From CAZLLV01 sp964560325 (GTDB lineage: Bacteria > Acidobacteriota > Thermoanaerobaculia > Multivoradales > DATKCC01), in the NCBI GenBank assembly GCA_964560325.1, contig CAZLLV010000368.1, positions 1-12,763 of the forward strand: a DNA stretch of 12,763 nucleotides, read 5' to 3'. The position numbers were made by a program, and so were the translations under genes. Below, in pieces: positions 1 through 7,377 of the stretch. The notes below the pieces were generated by a model. That model worked only from the letters and a program-made list of their open reading frames with translations, had not been told where the DNA came from and did no database searches. Each line of letters opens with the position of its first letter. Within the stretch, counting starts at the first letter, position 1.

Positions 1-1
1 C

Positions 2-358
2 ACGCCGCTCAACGACCTCTCGGAGTGGCGCGGCGTGGCCTCGGTGATCGGGGCCGACGCGTCGACGGTGCCGCTGACCGCGACCAAGGCGTCGGTCGGT
101 CACCTGCTCGGCTCCTCGGGCGCGATCGAAGCGGTGGTCACCACCCTGAGCCTCGACCGCGCCCTGGTGCCGCCGACGCCCCGCTCGGGAGACCCCGAGG
201 AGGCGGTCGACCCGGAGACCCCGGGCCGCCTGGTGCTCGGCGACCCGCTCGCGCTCGACTTCGAAGGCGAGCACGCCGGCCGGTCGATCGCCCTGTCGAC
301 CAGCTTCGGCTTCGGCGGTGCCAACGCCGCCGCGGCGTTCGGACGAGGGGCGCCGTGA
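2..358 (+). CDS. Beta-ketoacyl-ACP synthase (FabF/KS-II type), C-terminal part, 5'-truncated by the window edge
   Basis: This is the last ~118 codons of a condensing enzyme of the thiolase fold that would perform decarboxylative Claisen condensation of malonyl-ACP with an acyl primer in the cytoplasm. The first visible residues TPLND are what follows the first catalytic His in FabF-type enzymes (the G-T-S-T-P-L-N-D region), so the active-site Cys and first His lie outside the window. The Lys/second-His motif is intact as TKASVGHLLGSSG, with the His codon at 101-103. The C-terminal glycine-rich loop TSFGFGGANAAAAF is canonical. The stop TGA (356-358) overlaps the GTG start of the next gene. 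Pairing with a KS-like protein lacking catalytic residues suggests a type II PKS, aryl-polyene or specialised fatty-acid system rather than housekeeping fabF. The family is certain; the pathway is inferred. Confidence 0.93.
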   Translation, partial: TPLNDLSEWRGVASVIGADASTVPLTATKASVGHLLGSSGAIEAVVTTLSLDRALVPPTPRSGDPEEAVDPETPGRLVLGDPLALDFEGEHAGRSIALSTSFGFGGANAAAAFGRGAP

Positions 359-1686
359 GCCGATCCGGCGCGCGCGGCTCCGCGGCGGCCCGGCCGGTGA
401 TCACCGGCCTCGGCGCGCTCGGCCCCTGGGGTGCGGGCGTTCCGGCCTTGGCAGGGGCCCTCACGGGAGCCCTGGCGGAGCCCCGAACCCTCCTCCGGCC
501 GCTCGGCCCCGGCAGCCGCCTGCTCGCCTGCCGGAGCCTCGACCTCGAGCCGGGCTCCGGCGCCGGGTGGGCCGGGCGCGCCGACGACGACTCGTACGCC
601 GCCTGGGTGCCGGCGCGCGCCGCGCGGCGGATGAGCCGGCCGTCCCGGATGGCGGTCGCGGCCGCCCGCATGGCGCTCGCCGACGCCGGTCTCGCCGGTC
701 CGGACGGAGAGACACCGGACGACGACGAGGCGGCGCGGCAGGCGCTCCTCCAGGCGGCGGTGGTCCTCTCGACCGCCTACGGCCCGTCTTCGGTCACCGA
801 GGAGCTCGAAGAGCAGATCCTGCTCCGGAACCCCGAGGCGGCCTCTCCTTTCCTGTTCGCCGAGTCGGTCGCCAACGCCCCGGCTGCCCAGGTGGCCCGC
901 CTGACCGGCGCGCGCGGCGCCAACCTGACCGTCACCGCGCGCGAAGCCGGCACCCTGATGGCCGTGCGCCAGGCGGCGGGCGAGCTCGCGGCCGGCCGCA
1001 CGGAGCTGGCGCTGGCCGGGACGGTGGACGAGATCACGGCGCTCCTCCAGGTCGTGCTCGACCGCTTCGGGTCGCTCGCCCGCGGCCGCCGCCCCGGCGA
1101 GCCGCCGGTGGCCCGCCCGTTCGACCGCCGCCGCGCGGGCTTCGTCACCGGCGAGGGCGCGACCGTCGCCGTCGTCGAGAGCCCCGAGTCGGCGCGCCGG
1201 CGGGGCCGCACGCCGATGGCGACGATCGCCGCCGCGGCCGGCGCCTTCGACCCGACCGCGCCGCGCCACGGGTGGGGCGGCGGCCACGCGACACTCGGCC
1301 GGGCGCTCCGGCGCACCCTGGAACGGGCCGGCATCGCCCCCTCCGGGATCGACCTGATCGTGTCCGGCGCCTCCGGCTCGATCGCCGGCGATCGACTGGA
1401 GGCGCTGACGCTCCGTTCCGCCTGGGACGAGCGGCCGCTGCCGCCGCTGGTGGCGCCGAAGGCGGTGACCGGCGAGCTCGGCGGCACCCAGCTCGCCGTC
1501 GCCCTGCTCGCCTTGGGCGGCGCCACCTTCGGCGCCACGCCCGGGTTCCGCTCGGCCGACCCCGCGCTCGGCGTCGAGCCGTGGCGGGGCGGCCCGTTTC
1601 CGGCGCCGGTCGAGCGCGTGCTCGTGACCAGCCTCGCCCCGAGCGGCACGGCCGCCTTCCTCGTCTTGGAGCGCCCGGCGACGTGA
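355..1686 (+). CDS. Ketosynthase-like protein without catalytic triad (chain-length-factor-like)
   Basis: A 443-aa protein of thiolase/KS fold, about the length of FabF. The GTG start at 355 overlaps the upstream TGA as GTGA and follows GAGGGG at 345-350. The N-terminus PVITGLGALGPWG matches the KS opening strand. The nucleophile region reads TVTAREAGT (about 192-200), with Arg196 where CATG would put the Cys. The region that should read NAHGTST is VSGASGS (about 336-342), with no His. The Lys/His motif is PKAVTGELGG, keeping Lys369 but with Glu374 replacing His. The C-terminal FGG loop has degenerated to LAPSGTAAFLVLE. Loss of Cys-His-His beside an intact KS is the pattern of a chain-length factor (KS-beta) that heterodimerises with its partner. 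It therefore probably shapes chain length or the binding pocket rather than catalysing condensation. Dimerisation with the upstream KS is inferred from adjacency and overlap. Confidence 0.85.
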   Translation: MSRSGARGSAAARPVITGLGALGPWGAGVPALAGALTGALAEPRTLLRPLGPGSRLLACRSLDLEPGSGAGWAGRADDDSYAAWVPARAARRMSRPSRMAVAAARMALADAGLAGPDGETPDDDEAARQALLQAAVVLSTAYGPSSVTEELEEQILLRNPEAASPFLFAESVANAPAAQVARLTGARGANLTVTAREAGTLMAVRQAAGELAAGRTELALAGTVDEITALLQVVLDRFGSLARGRRPGEPPVARPFDRRRAGFVTGEGATVAVVESPESARRRGRTPMATIAAAAGAFDPTAPRHGWGGGHATLGRALRRTLERAGIAPSGIDLIVSGASGSIAGDRLEALTLRSAWDERPLPPLVAPKAVTGELGGTQLAVALLALGGATFGATPGFRSADPALGVEPWRGGPFPAPVERVLVTSLAPSGTAAFLVLERPAT

Positions 1687-2642
1687 CGAGCTCCCGGTGG
1701 GTCGAGACACCCCACGGACCGGAGTCGTCGTCGCTCGCCCGGCGGCTCCTCGGCCGGTTCCACGTCACCGGCCTCTTCTGGTACCGCTTCCACCTCTGGG
1801 GCGTGCGCACGATGCCGAGCGGGTCGCTCGGCCTCATCGTCGCCCCCTTCACCAGCTTCTTCTACCTGACGCTACGGCACATCCGCCGGGCGATCGCGGA
1901 GAACCTGGTGCCGGTGCTCGGGCGGACCGGGTTCCTCGGCCGCGAGCGGCGCATCTTCCGCACCATGTGGAGCCACGCCTGGTGCAACTCGGAGCGCTTC
2001 GAGCGATTGGTGACCGAGCGGCGCTTCGAGATCGAGCCGCACGGCCTCGAGCACTGGCGGGCCGCGACCGCCGATCCGGAGCGCGGGCTGGTGGTGGCGA
2101 CGGCGCACGTCGGGGCGTGGGACGTGAGCTCGTTCCTGCCGTCGTTGGTCGAGGGGCGGCGGGTCCACGTGGTGCGCGAGCAGGAGCCGTACGCGGAGGC
2201 GCAACAATTCGTCGAGGATCTCTACGGCGAGAACGTGCACGGGCACTTCACCCTCCATTTCTCGCGCGACAACCCGGCGCTGGGCGGAGTGCTGGTGGGG
2301 GCGCTGCGGCGGGGCGACGTGGTGGGGCTCCAGGGGGACCGGGCGCCGACCGGCGGCCGCACCGTCGAGACTCGAGTCTTCGGACGGCCGTTCCCGCTTC
2401 CGGCGGGTCCGGCGGCGCTGGCGCGCGGAGCCGAGGTGCCGCTGGTGCCGGTCTTCTGCTTCCGGGAGGGGCGCCGGAAGTATCGCCTGGTGGTCCGGCC
2501 GCCGGTCGAGGTGGCGAAGACGGACGACATTCGCGCCGACCTCGCGCGGACGATGCAGGCGGTGGCGCGGGAGCTCGAGTGGGCCATCCGCGAGAAGCCC
2601 CACCAGTGGTTCTGCTTCCGGCGGGTCTGGAAGGGGGTCTAG
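1683..2642 (+). CDS. LpxL/HtrB-family lysophospholipid/lipid acyltransferase
   Basis: A 319-aa protein. The GTG start at 1683 overlaps the preceding TGA as GTGA; the next in-frame ATG (1812) would cut off the N-terminal segment. A hydrophobic N-terminal stretch (about residues 28-65) fits the membrane anchor of this family. The catalytic HX4D motif is AHVGAWD, with His142 and Asp147. A later block contains GDRAPTGGRTVETRVFG and then PLPAGPAALA, matching the conserved DR...FFG...P.GPA.LA region of LpxL-type enzymes. The C-terminus HQWFCFRRVW resembles the usual family ending. These inner-membrane enzymes move an acyl group from acyl-ACP to a lipid or sugar acceptor. Relatives occur in aryl-polyene and flexirubin-type clusters beside KS pairs. 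Here it probably attaches the chain made by the upstream KS pair; the acceptor cannot be read from sequence. A general lipid A late acyltransferase is the alternative, made less likely by the operon context. Confidence 0.88.
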   Translation: MTSSRWVETPHGPESSSLARRLLGRFHVTGLFWYRFHLWGVRTMPSGSLGLIVAPFTSFFYLTLRHIRRAIAENLVPVLGRTGFLGRERRIFRTMWSHAWCNSERFERLVTERRFEIEPHGLEHWRAATADPERGLVVATAHVGAWDVSSFLPSLVEGRRVHVVREQEPYAEAQQFVEDLYGENVHGHFTLHFSRDNPALGGVLVGALRRGDVVGLQGDRAPTGGRTVETRVFGRPFPLPAGPAALARGAEVPLVPVFCFREGRRKYRLVVRPPVEVAKTDDIRADLARTMQAVARELEWAIREKPHQWFCFRRVWKGV

Positions 2643-3358
2643 TGACCGCCCCCGCGCCGCTGATCCCGTTGATCCGTCTCGACGCGGTCTCGAAGTCTTA
2701 CCGCGAAGGGCGCGTGGAGCGCTCGGTGCTCGAGTCGGTCTCGCTTTCGATCCTGCCGGGCGAGCTGGTGGTGATCGTGGGGCGGAGCGGGTCGGGCAAG
2801 TCGACGCTCCTCAATCTGCTCGCCGGGTTCGACGCGCCGTCGTCGGGACGGGTCGTGGTGGCCGGGCGAGACCTGGCGGCGATGTCCGAGCGGGAGCGGG
2901 CGCTCTTCCGGCGCCGGTCGCTCGGCTTCGTCTTCCAGCTCTTCAACCTGATCCCGACCCTCACCGTCGAGGAGAACCTCCTCCTGCCGCTCGAGCTCGC
3001 CGGCCGGGTCGGCGACGAGGATCGCGAGCGGGCCCGCGGCCTGCTCGACCGGGTCGGGCTCGCCGACCGGCGCGACACCTTCCCCGACCGGCTCTCCGGC
3101 GGCGAGCAGCAGCGGGTCGCGGTGGCGCGGGCGCTCGCCCACGACCCGGAGCTGGTGATCGCGGACGAGCCGACCGGCAACCTCGACCTCGAAACCGGCC
3201 TGGAGGTCTTGCGGCTCCTCGACGACCTGGTGCGCAGCCGGGGCAAGACGCTGCTGATGGCGACCCACGCCCGCGAAGTGGTCGGGCTCGCCGACCGCCT
3301 CTTCACGATCGAGGCGGGCCGGCTGCGCGAGCTCGCCGACGGGGGAGAGGCGTCCTGA
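2642..3358 (+). CDS. ABC transporter ATP-binding protein, LolD/MacB type
   Basis: A 238-aa nucleotide-binding domain of usual LolD length. The GTG start at 2642 overlaps the last base of the upstream TAG (TAGTG) and follows an AAGGGGG ribosome-binding site. All motifs are present: Walker A GRSGSGKST (47-55), Q-loop Gln99 in FVFQLFNLIPTLTVEEN, signature LSGGEQQR (151-158), Walker B LVIADEPTGNLD (171-182) and H-loop His209 in LMATHAREV. The FQxFNLIPTLT and DEPTGNLD stretches are typical of the LolD/MacB/FtsE subfamily. That subfamily drives mechanotransmission through FtsX-type permeases (extraction of lipoprotein or lipid, or efflux) rather than transport through a classical channel. It is coupled to the permease immediately downstream, which is surely its partner. 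The substrate is inferred, from neighbours only, to be a lipid product or lipoprotein. Confidence 0.93.
   Translation: MTAPAPLIPLIRLDAVSKSYREGRVERSVLESVSLSILPGELVVIVGRSGSGKSTLLNLLAGFDAPSSGRVVVAGRDLAAMSERERALFRRRSLGFVFQLFNLIPTLTVEENLLLPLELAGRVGDEDRERARGLLDRVGLADRRDTFPDRLSGGEQQRVAVARALAHDPELVIADEPTGNLDLETGLEVLRLLDDLVRSRGKTLLMATHAREVVGLADRLFTIEAGRLRELADGGEAS
3341..3357 (+). promoter_or_regulatory. Shine-Dalgarno and CTG start codon of the ABC permease
   Basis: The purine run GGGGGAGAGG at 3341-3350 sits 4 nt before CTG at 3355-3357, and the CTG overlaps the ATPase stop as CTGA. No ATG, GTG or TTG exists in this frame until GTG 3445, which would remove about half of the first transmembrane helix and the whole cytoplasmic N-terminus. 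The upstream in-frame residues (SPTVFRAVLRHLPRHPWQ) look like a normal FtsX-permease N-terminus. A CTG start is therefore favoured; a sequence error converting GTG to CTG is the alternative. Confidence 0.65.
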
Positions 3359-5982
3359 GCCCGACCGTCTTCCGGGCGGTCCTCCGCCACCTCCCCCGCC
3401 ACCCGTGGCAGGCGGGGCTCGCGCTCCTGGGGGTCGCGCTCGGCGTGGCGGTGGCGGTCTCGATCGACCTCGCCAACGCCAGCGCCGCCCGCGCCTTCGA
3501 GGTCTCGGCGACGACGCTCGCCGGCCGCGCGACGCACGCGGTCGAGGCCGCCTCCGGGGGCCTCCCGGACGAGCTGTTCGTGCGGATCGTGCGGACATCG
3601 GGGATCGGGCCGGCGGCGCCGATCGTGGAGGGGTTCGGGGTCGCGGGATCGCCTCTCGACTCCGCGCGGTCGACGACGCTCCGGGTGTTGGGCATCGACC
3701 CTTTCTCCGAGCGGCCGTTCCGGCCCGAGCTGGCGGCCGTCTCGGGCGCGTCCGGCGGCTCGCCGGCGCTCCTCGTCACCCGCCCCGATACCGGTTTCCT
3801 GACGCCGGAGACGGCGGCCGACCTCGGCGTCGGGGTCGGTGGACGCTTCCCGTTGCGGGTGGCGGGCGTCGACCACGAGATCGAGCTGCTCGGACTGCTC
3901 GAGCCCGAGGGTGCGCGGTCGCGCGAGGCGCTCGCCGGCCTGCTGGTGATGGACATCGCCTCGGCCCAGGAGGTTCTCGGCCGCCTCGGGCGCATCGACC
4001 GGATCGACCTGGTCCTGGCGGATGCAGAGGGGGGCGCGGACGGCGGAGCGTCGCCCCCGCTCGACCGGCTGCGCGCGCTCCTGCCGCCCGATGCCGAGGT
4101 CCGGCCGGCCGGGGCGCGGGCCGGGACCTTCGCCGAGATGACCCGCGCCTTCCGGCTCAACCTGACGGCGCTCTCGCTCCTGGCGCTCGTCTGCGGCGCC
4201 TTCCTGATCTACAACACGATGACCTTCTCGATCGTCCAGCGGCGCGGGCTGCTCGGTACGCTGCGCGCGATGGGCGTGACGCGGCGCGAGCTGTTCGCGG
4301 CGCTCCTCGTCGAGGCGGCAATCCTGGGCGCCGCCGGCAGCGCGCTCGGCCTCGCGATCGGCGTCGGCCTCGGCCGGCTCCTGGTCGATCTCGTCACCCG
4401 CACGATCAACGACCTCTACTTCGTGCTCTCGGTGCGCGAGCTCGCGGTCGACCCCTGGCTGCTCGCGAAGGGCGCGGCGCTGGGAATCGGCGCCACCCTC
4501 GCCGCCGCCATCGCGCCGGCGGTCGAGGCCACCTCGGTCGCCCCGCGCTCGGTCCTCGCCCGCTCGGAGCTCGAAGCGCGCGCCCGCCGCTCGGTGCCGA
4601 AGGCGGCGCTCGCCGGCGTGGTGTTGCTCGGGGTCGCCGGAATCCTCTTCGTGCGGCCGGGCGGAGCGACCGGACCGGAGGGTGCGCTCGGCTTCGCCTT
4701 CGCCGGCCTCTTCGCCGTCATCCTCGGCTGCGCCCTCCTCGCCCCGGCGGCGACGGTCGTCCTCATGGCCGTGCTGCGCCGGCCCGCCGGGCTCCTCTTC
4801 GGCGTCCTGGGCCGGATGGCGGCGCGCGGGGTCGTGGCGTCGCTGTCGCGCACCGGTGTCGCCGTCGCCGCGCTGGTGATCGCGGTCTCGGTGACGGTCG
4901 GGATCGGCGTGATGATCGGGAGCTTCCGGAGCACGGTCGTCTCCTGGCTCGACTACACCCTGCGCTCCGATGTCTACCTGAGCCCGGCGGGGGCCGGCGG
5001 GCGGGCGGGCGAGGCGCGGGTCGAGCCGGAAGCGCTGCGCCGGATCGCTCGCACGCCGGGGGTCGCCGGGCTCGATCCGATTCGCACCGTCGAGAGCGCC
5101 TGGAGAGCTTCGGGCGCCGAGGGTGGCGGCACGGTCCGTCTCGTCGCCCTCGACCTCTCCGGCCCGGCACGCGGCGGCTTCCGGCTCACCGAGGGTGGCG
5201 AGCGGGCGCGGACCGAAGCGTTCGCGGCCGCCGCGCGCGGCGAGGCGGTGCTCGTCTCGGAGCCTTTCGGCTATCGAAACACCCTGGCGCCCGGCGAGCG
5301 CGTCCGGCTCGTCACCCCGTCGGGCGCGCGCGAGGTGGCGATCGCCGGCGTCTACTACGACTACGGCGCCGACCAGGGGGCGGTGCTTCTCGACCTCGGC
5401 CTCTACCGCCGGCTCTACCGCGACCCGGCGGTCTCCGGCGTCTCCGCCCGCGCCGCCCCCGGCGTCGAGCCGGAGGAGCTGGCCGCCCGCCTGCGCCGGA
5501 CGACCGCTCCGGTCCAGCTCCTCGACGTGCGCTCGCAGCGGACTCTCCGCGAGCGTTCGCTCGCCGTCTTCGACCGCACGTTCGAGATCACCCGGGTGCT
5601 GCGCTGGCTCGCCGGACTGGTGGCGTTCATCGGCGTGCTGTCGGCGCTGATGGCGCTCCAGCTCGAGCGCGCCCGGGAGCTCGGCGTGCTGCGCGCGAAC
5701 GGCATGACGCCGGGGCAGGTCTGGCAGCTCGTCACCTCCCAGACCGTGCTCCTCGGCGTCTCCGCCGGCCTCCTCGCGCTACCGGTCGGCCTGCTCCTCG
5801 CCGCGGTCATGATCCGGGTCGTCAACCGCCGTTCGTTCGGCTGGACGCTCGAGATGTCGGTCGCCCCCGAGCTCCTGCTCCAGGCGCTGGTGCTGGCGGT
5901 CGGGGCGGCGTTTTTCGCCGGCCTCTACCCTGCCTGGAAGATGTCCCGGACTTCGCCCGCCGAGGCGCTGCGGGAGGAGTGA
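3355..5982 (+). CDS. FtsX-family ABC transporter permease, two-module (AttF/AttG-like fusion)
   Basis: An 875-aa inner-membrane protein when started at CTG 3355. Transmembrane helix 1 is at about 18-38, followed by a ~230-residue periplasmic (MacB_PCD-like) domain. The first FtsX module follows, with helices near 270-291, 314-343 and 370-392. Further helices lie at about 416-434, 443-475 and 490-525. A second periplasmic domain spans about 530-740. The C-terminal FtsX module has helices near 750-770, 793-815 and 842-862. Typical coupling-loop sequences GTLRAMGVTRRELF and LGVLRANGMTPGQVWQ appear once in each module, and the protein ends ...YPAWKMSRTSPAEALREE, a standard FtsX-permease tail. The duplicated layout means one polypeptide could supply both permease halves. 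It works with the adjacent LolD-type ATPase. FtsX-type permease plus LolD-type ATPase beside an AttH/CrtC-type protein is a recurring arrangement (AttEFGH-like). The substrate is unknown; a lipid product is the contextual guess. Confidence 0.92.
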   Translation: MSPTVFRAVLRHLPRHPWQAGLALLGVALGVAVAVSIDLANASAARAFEVSATTLAGRATHAVEAASGGLPDELFVRIVRTSGIGPAAPIVEGFGVAGSPLDSARSTTLRVLGIDPFSERPFRPELAAVSGASGGSPALLVTRPDTGFLTPETAADLGVGVGGRFPLRVAGVDHEIELLGLLEPEGARSREALAGLLVMDIASAQEVLGRLGRIDRIDLVLADAEGGADGGASPPLDRLRALLPPDAEVRPAGARAGTFAEMTRAFRLNLTALSLLALVCGAFLIYNTMTFSIVQRRGLLGTLRAMGVTRRELFAALLVEAAILGAAGSALGLAIGVGLGRLLVDLVTRTINDLYFVLSVRELAVDPWLLAKGAALGIGATLAAAIAPAVEATSVAPRSVLARSELEARARRSVPKAALAGVVLLGVAGILFVRPGGATGPEGALGFAFAGLFAVILGCALLAPAATVVLMAVLRRPAGLLFGVLGRMAARGVVASLSRTGVAVAALVIAVSVTVGIGVMIGSFRSTVVSWLDYTLRSDVYLSPAGAGGRAGEARVEPEALRRIARTPGVAGLDPIRTVESAWRASGAEGGGTVRLVALDLSGPARGGFRLTEGGERARTEAFAAAARGEAVLVSEPFGYRNTLAPGERVRLVTPSGAREVAIAGVYYDYGADQGAVLLDLGLYRRLYRDPAVSGVSARAAPGVEPEELAARLRRTTAPVQLLDVRSQRTLRERSLAVFDRTFEITRVLRWLAGLVAFIGVLSALMALQLERARELGVLRANGMTPGQVWQLVTSQTVLLGVSAGLLALPVGLLLAAVMIRVVNRRSFGWTLEMSVAPELLLQALVLAVGAAFFAGLYPAWKMSRTSPAEALREE

Positions 5983-5984
5983 CG

Positions 5985-7256
5985 GTGCTCGTACGACGAT
6001 CGCTCCTGCTCCCGCTCGCCGCCGCCGTCGCCCTCGCCTCGGCGTGCGGCCCAGACGATCGCTCGGGACGCGCACCGCGCGCCGCGCTGTCCGTGCCGGA
6101 AGCGATGTCCGGCGCCGCCGGCACCGAGGGGTACCTCCGCGCCACCGAGCCGCGGACGTTCGTCTTCCCCGCCGACCACGGGCCGCACGCCGGCTACCGG
6201 ACCGAGTGGTGGTACTTCACCGGCAACCTCGACTCCCCCGCCGGCCGGCGCTTCGGATTCCAGCTCACCTTCTTCAGGAACGCCCTGGCGCCGCCGGGCG
6301 AGGTCGAGGAGGCGGAGCGCGGCTCGGCGTGGGCGGCCGGGGAGGCGTGGCTCGCGCACTTCGCCCTGACCGACACGGGCGCCGGCGGCGGCTCCTTCCG
6401 CGCCGACGAGCGTCTGGCGCGGGGTGCCGCCGGTCTCGCCGGCGCCCGGCTCGAGACCGGGCCGGAGGGAGAGGGGCGGCTCTTCGTCCGGACCGAGGAC
6501 TGGTCGATCGCCCCGGCAGGCGAGACGGAAGCGGGAGCTCCGGGCGACCCCTCCTCCCCGGCCGCCCTCGCTCCGCTCCGCCTGCGCGCCGTCCAGCCGG
6601 GGGCCGCGATCGACCTCCGCCTGACCGCCGTCCGCCCCCCGGTGCTCCACGGCCGCCCGGGCGAAGTCGGCCTGTCGCGCAAGGGCTCCCGGCCGGGCGC
6701 CGCCTCGTACTACTACACGATCCCCCGCTTCGAGACCCGCGGCACGGTGACCGCCGGGGGCGAGACCTTCGCCGTCCGCGGCCTCTCCTGGCTCGACCGC
6801 GAGTGGAGCACCAGCGCCCTCTCCGAGGAGCAGGTCGGCTGGGACTGGTTCGCGCTCCAGCTCTCGGACGGCCGCGACCTGATGCTCTACCGCCTGCGGC
6901 TCGCCGATGGCGGCTCCGACCCCGCCTCCTCCGGCACGCTGATGACGCCGGACGGCGAGGGTGCACATCTCGGCGTCGGCGATTTCGAGATCGAGCCCAC
7001 CGGCTCCTGGACCGCTCCGGGTGGCGCCGTCTACCCCTCCGGCTGGCGGGTGCGGGTGCCGTCGGCCGGGATCGATCTCGCCGTCGACCCGGTGCGCCGC
7101 GCCCAGGAGCTGGATCTTCAGGAGACCGGCCTGCGTTACTGGGAAGGGGCGGTCGACGCACGCGGCGAGGCCGCGGGCCGTTCCGTGACCGGCCGTGGCT
7201 ACGTCGAGCTGACCGGCTACGCCGAGGCGGCGGAGGGGCCGCGGAGCCCGAAGTAG
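5985..7256 (+). CDS. AttH/CrtC-family lipocalin-like lipoprotein
   Basis: A 423-aa protein from GTG 5985, chosen because GGGAGGAG (5972-5979) is well spaced from it. GTG 5979, which overlaps the permease stop as GTGA, is possible and would add two residues. The N-terminus LVRRSLLLPLAAAVALASAC is a lipoprotein-type signal with lipid-acceptor Cys21 (lipobox ASAC, slightly off consensus). Family hallmarks are GYRTEWWYFTGNL (Glu74-Trp75-Trp76), FGFQLTFFRNAL, AWLAHFALTD, YYYTIPRFETRG and GLSWLDREWS (Asp271, Glu273, Trp274), with QVGWDWFALQLSDG after it. These define the paired lipocalin-like domains of AttH, carotenoid 1,2-hydratase (CrtC) and relatives. CrtC hydrates carotenoids, but most AttH homologues beside ABC transporters have no demonstrated reaction. 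Here it is likely a periplasmic or outer-membrane lipid-binding partner of the transporter, or a modifier of a polyene product. No carotenoid genes are visible, so CrtC activity should not be assumed. Confidence 0.88.
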   Translation: MLVRRSLLLPLAAAVALASACGPDDRSGRAPRAALSVPEAMSGAAGTEGYLRATEPRTFVFPADHGPHAGYRTEWWYFTGNLDSPAGRRFGFQLTFFRNALAPPGEVEEAERGSAWAAGEAWLAHFALTDTGAGGGSFRADERLARGAAGLAGARLETGPEGEGRLFVRTEDWSIAPAGETEAGAPGDPSSPAALAPLRLRAVQPGAAIDLRLTAVRPPVLHGRPGEVGLSRKGSRPGAASYYYTIPRFETRGTVTAGGETFAVRGLSWLDREWSTSALSEEQVGWDWFALQLSDGRDLMLYRLRLADGGSDPASSGTLMTPDGEGAHLGVGDFEIEPTGSWTAPGGAVYPSGWRVRVPSAGIDLAVDPVRRAQELDLQETGLRYWEGAVDARGEAAGRSVTGRGYVELTGYAEAAEGPRSPK

Positions 7257-7377
7257 CCCGACGCTGTAACTACCGCGCGCTCCCGACGTACACGTACAAC
7301 CAGGGGGAGGTTCGCGTCCCGCGCGCCGACCCGCTGTTTCGACACCCAAGTCACCGATTTCCGGAGGAACCGAACCG

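Noticed and set aside
5985..7256. Naming the lipocalin-like gene crtC (carotenoid hydratase)
   Set aside because: No carotenoid biosynthesis genes are visible, and AttH-type relatives beside ABC transporters share the same motifs without demonstrated hydratase activity.
7257..7377. Promoter or regulatory hairpin between the AttH-like gene and the S9 peptidase
   Set aside because: Only a short ACGTAC direct repeat (near 7288-7299) and the ribosome-binding site are visible; no convincing -35/-10 pair or terminator could be defended.
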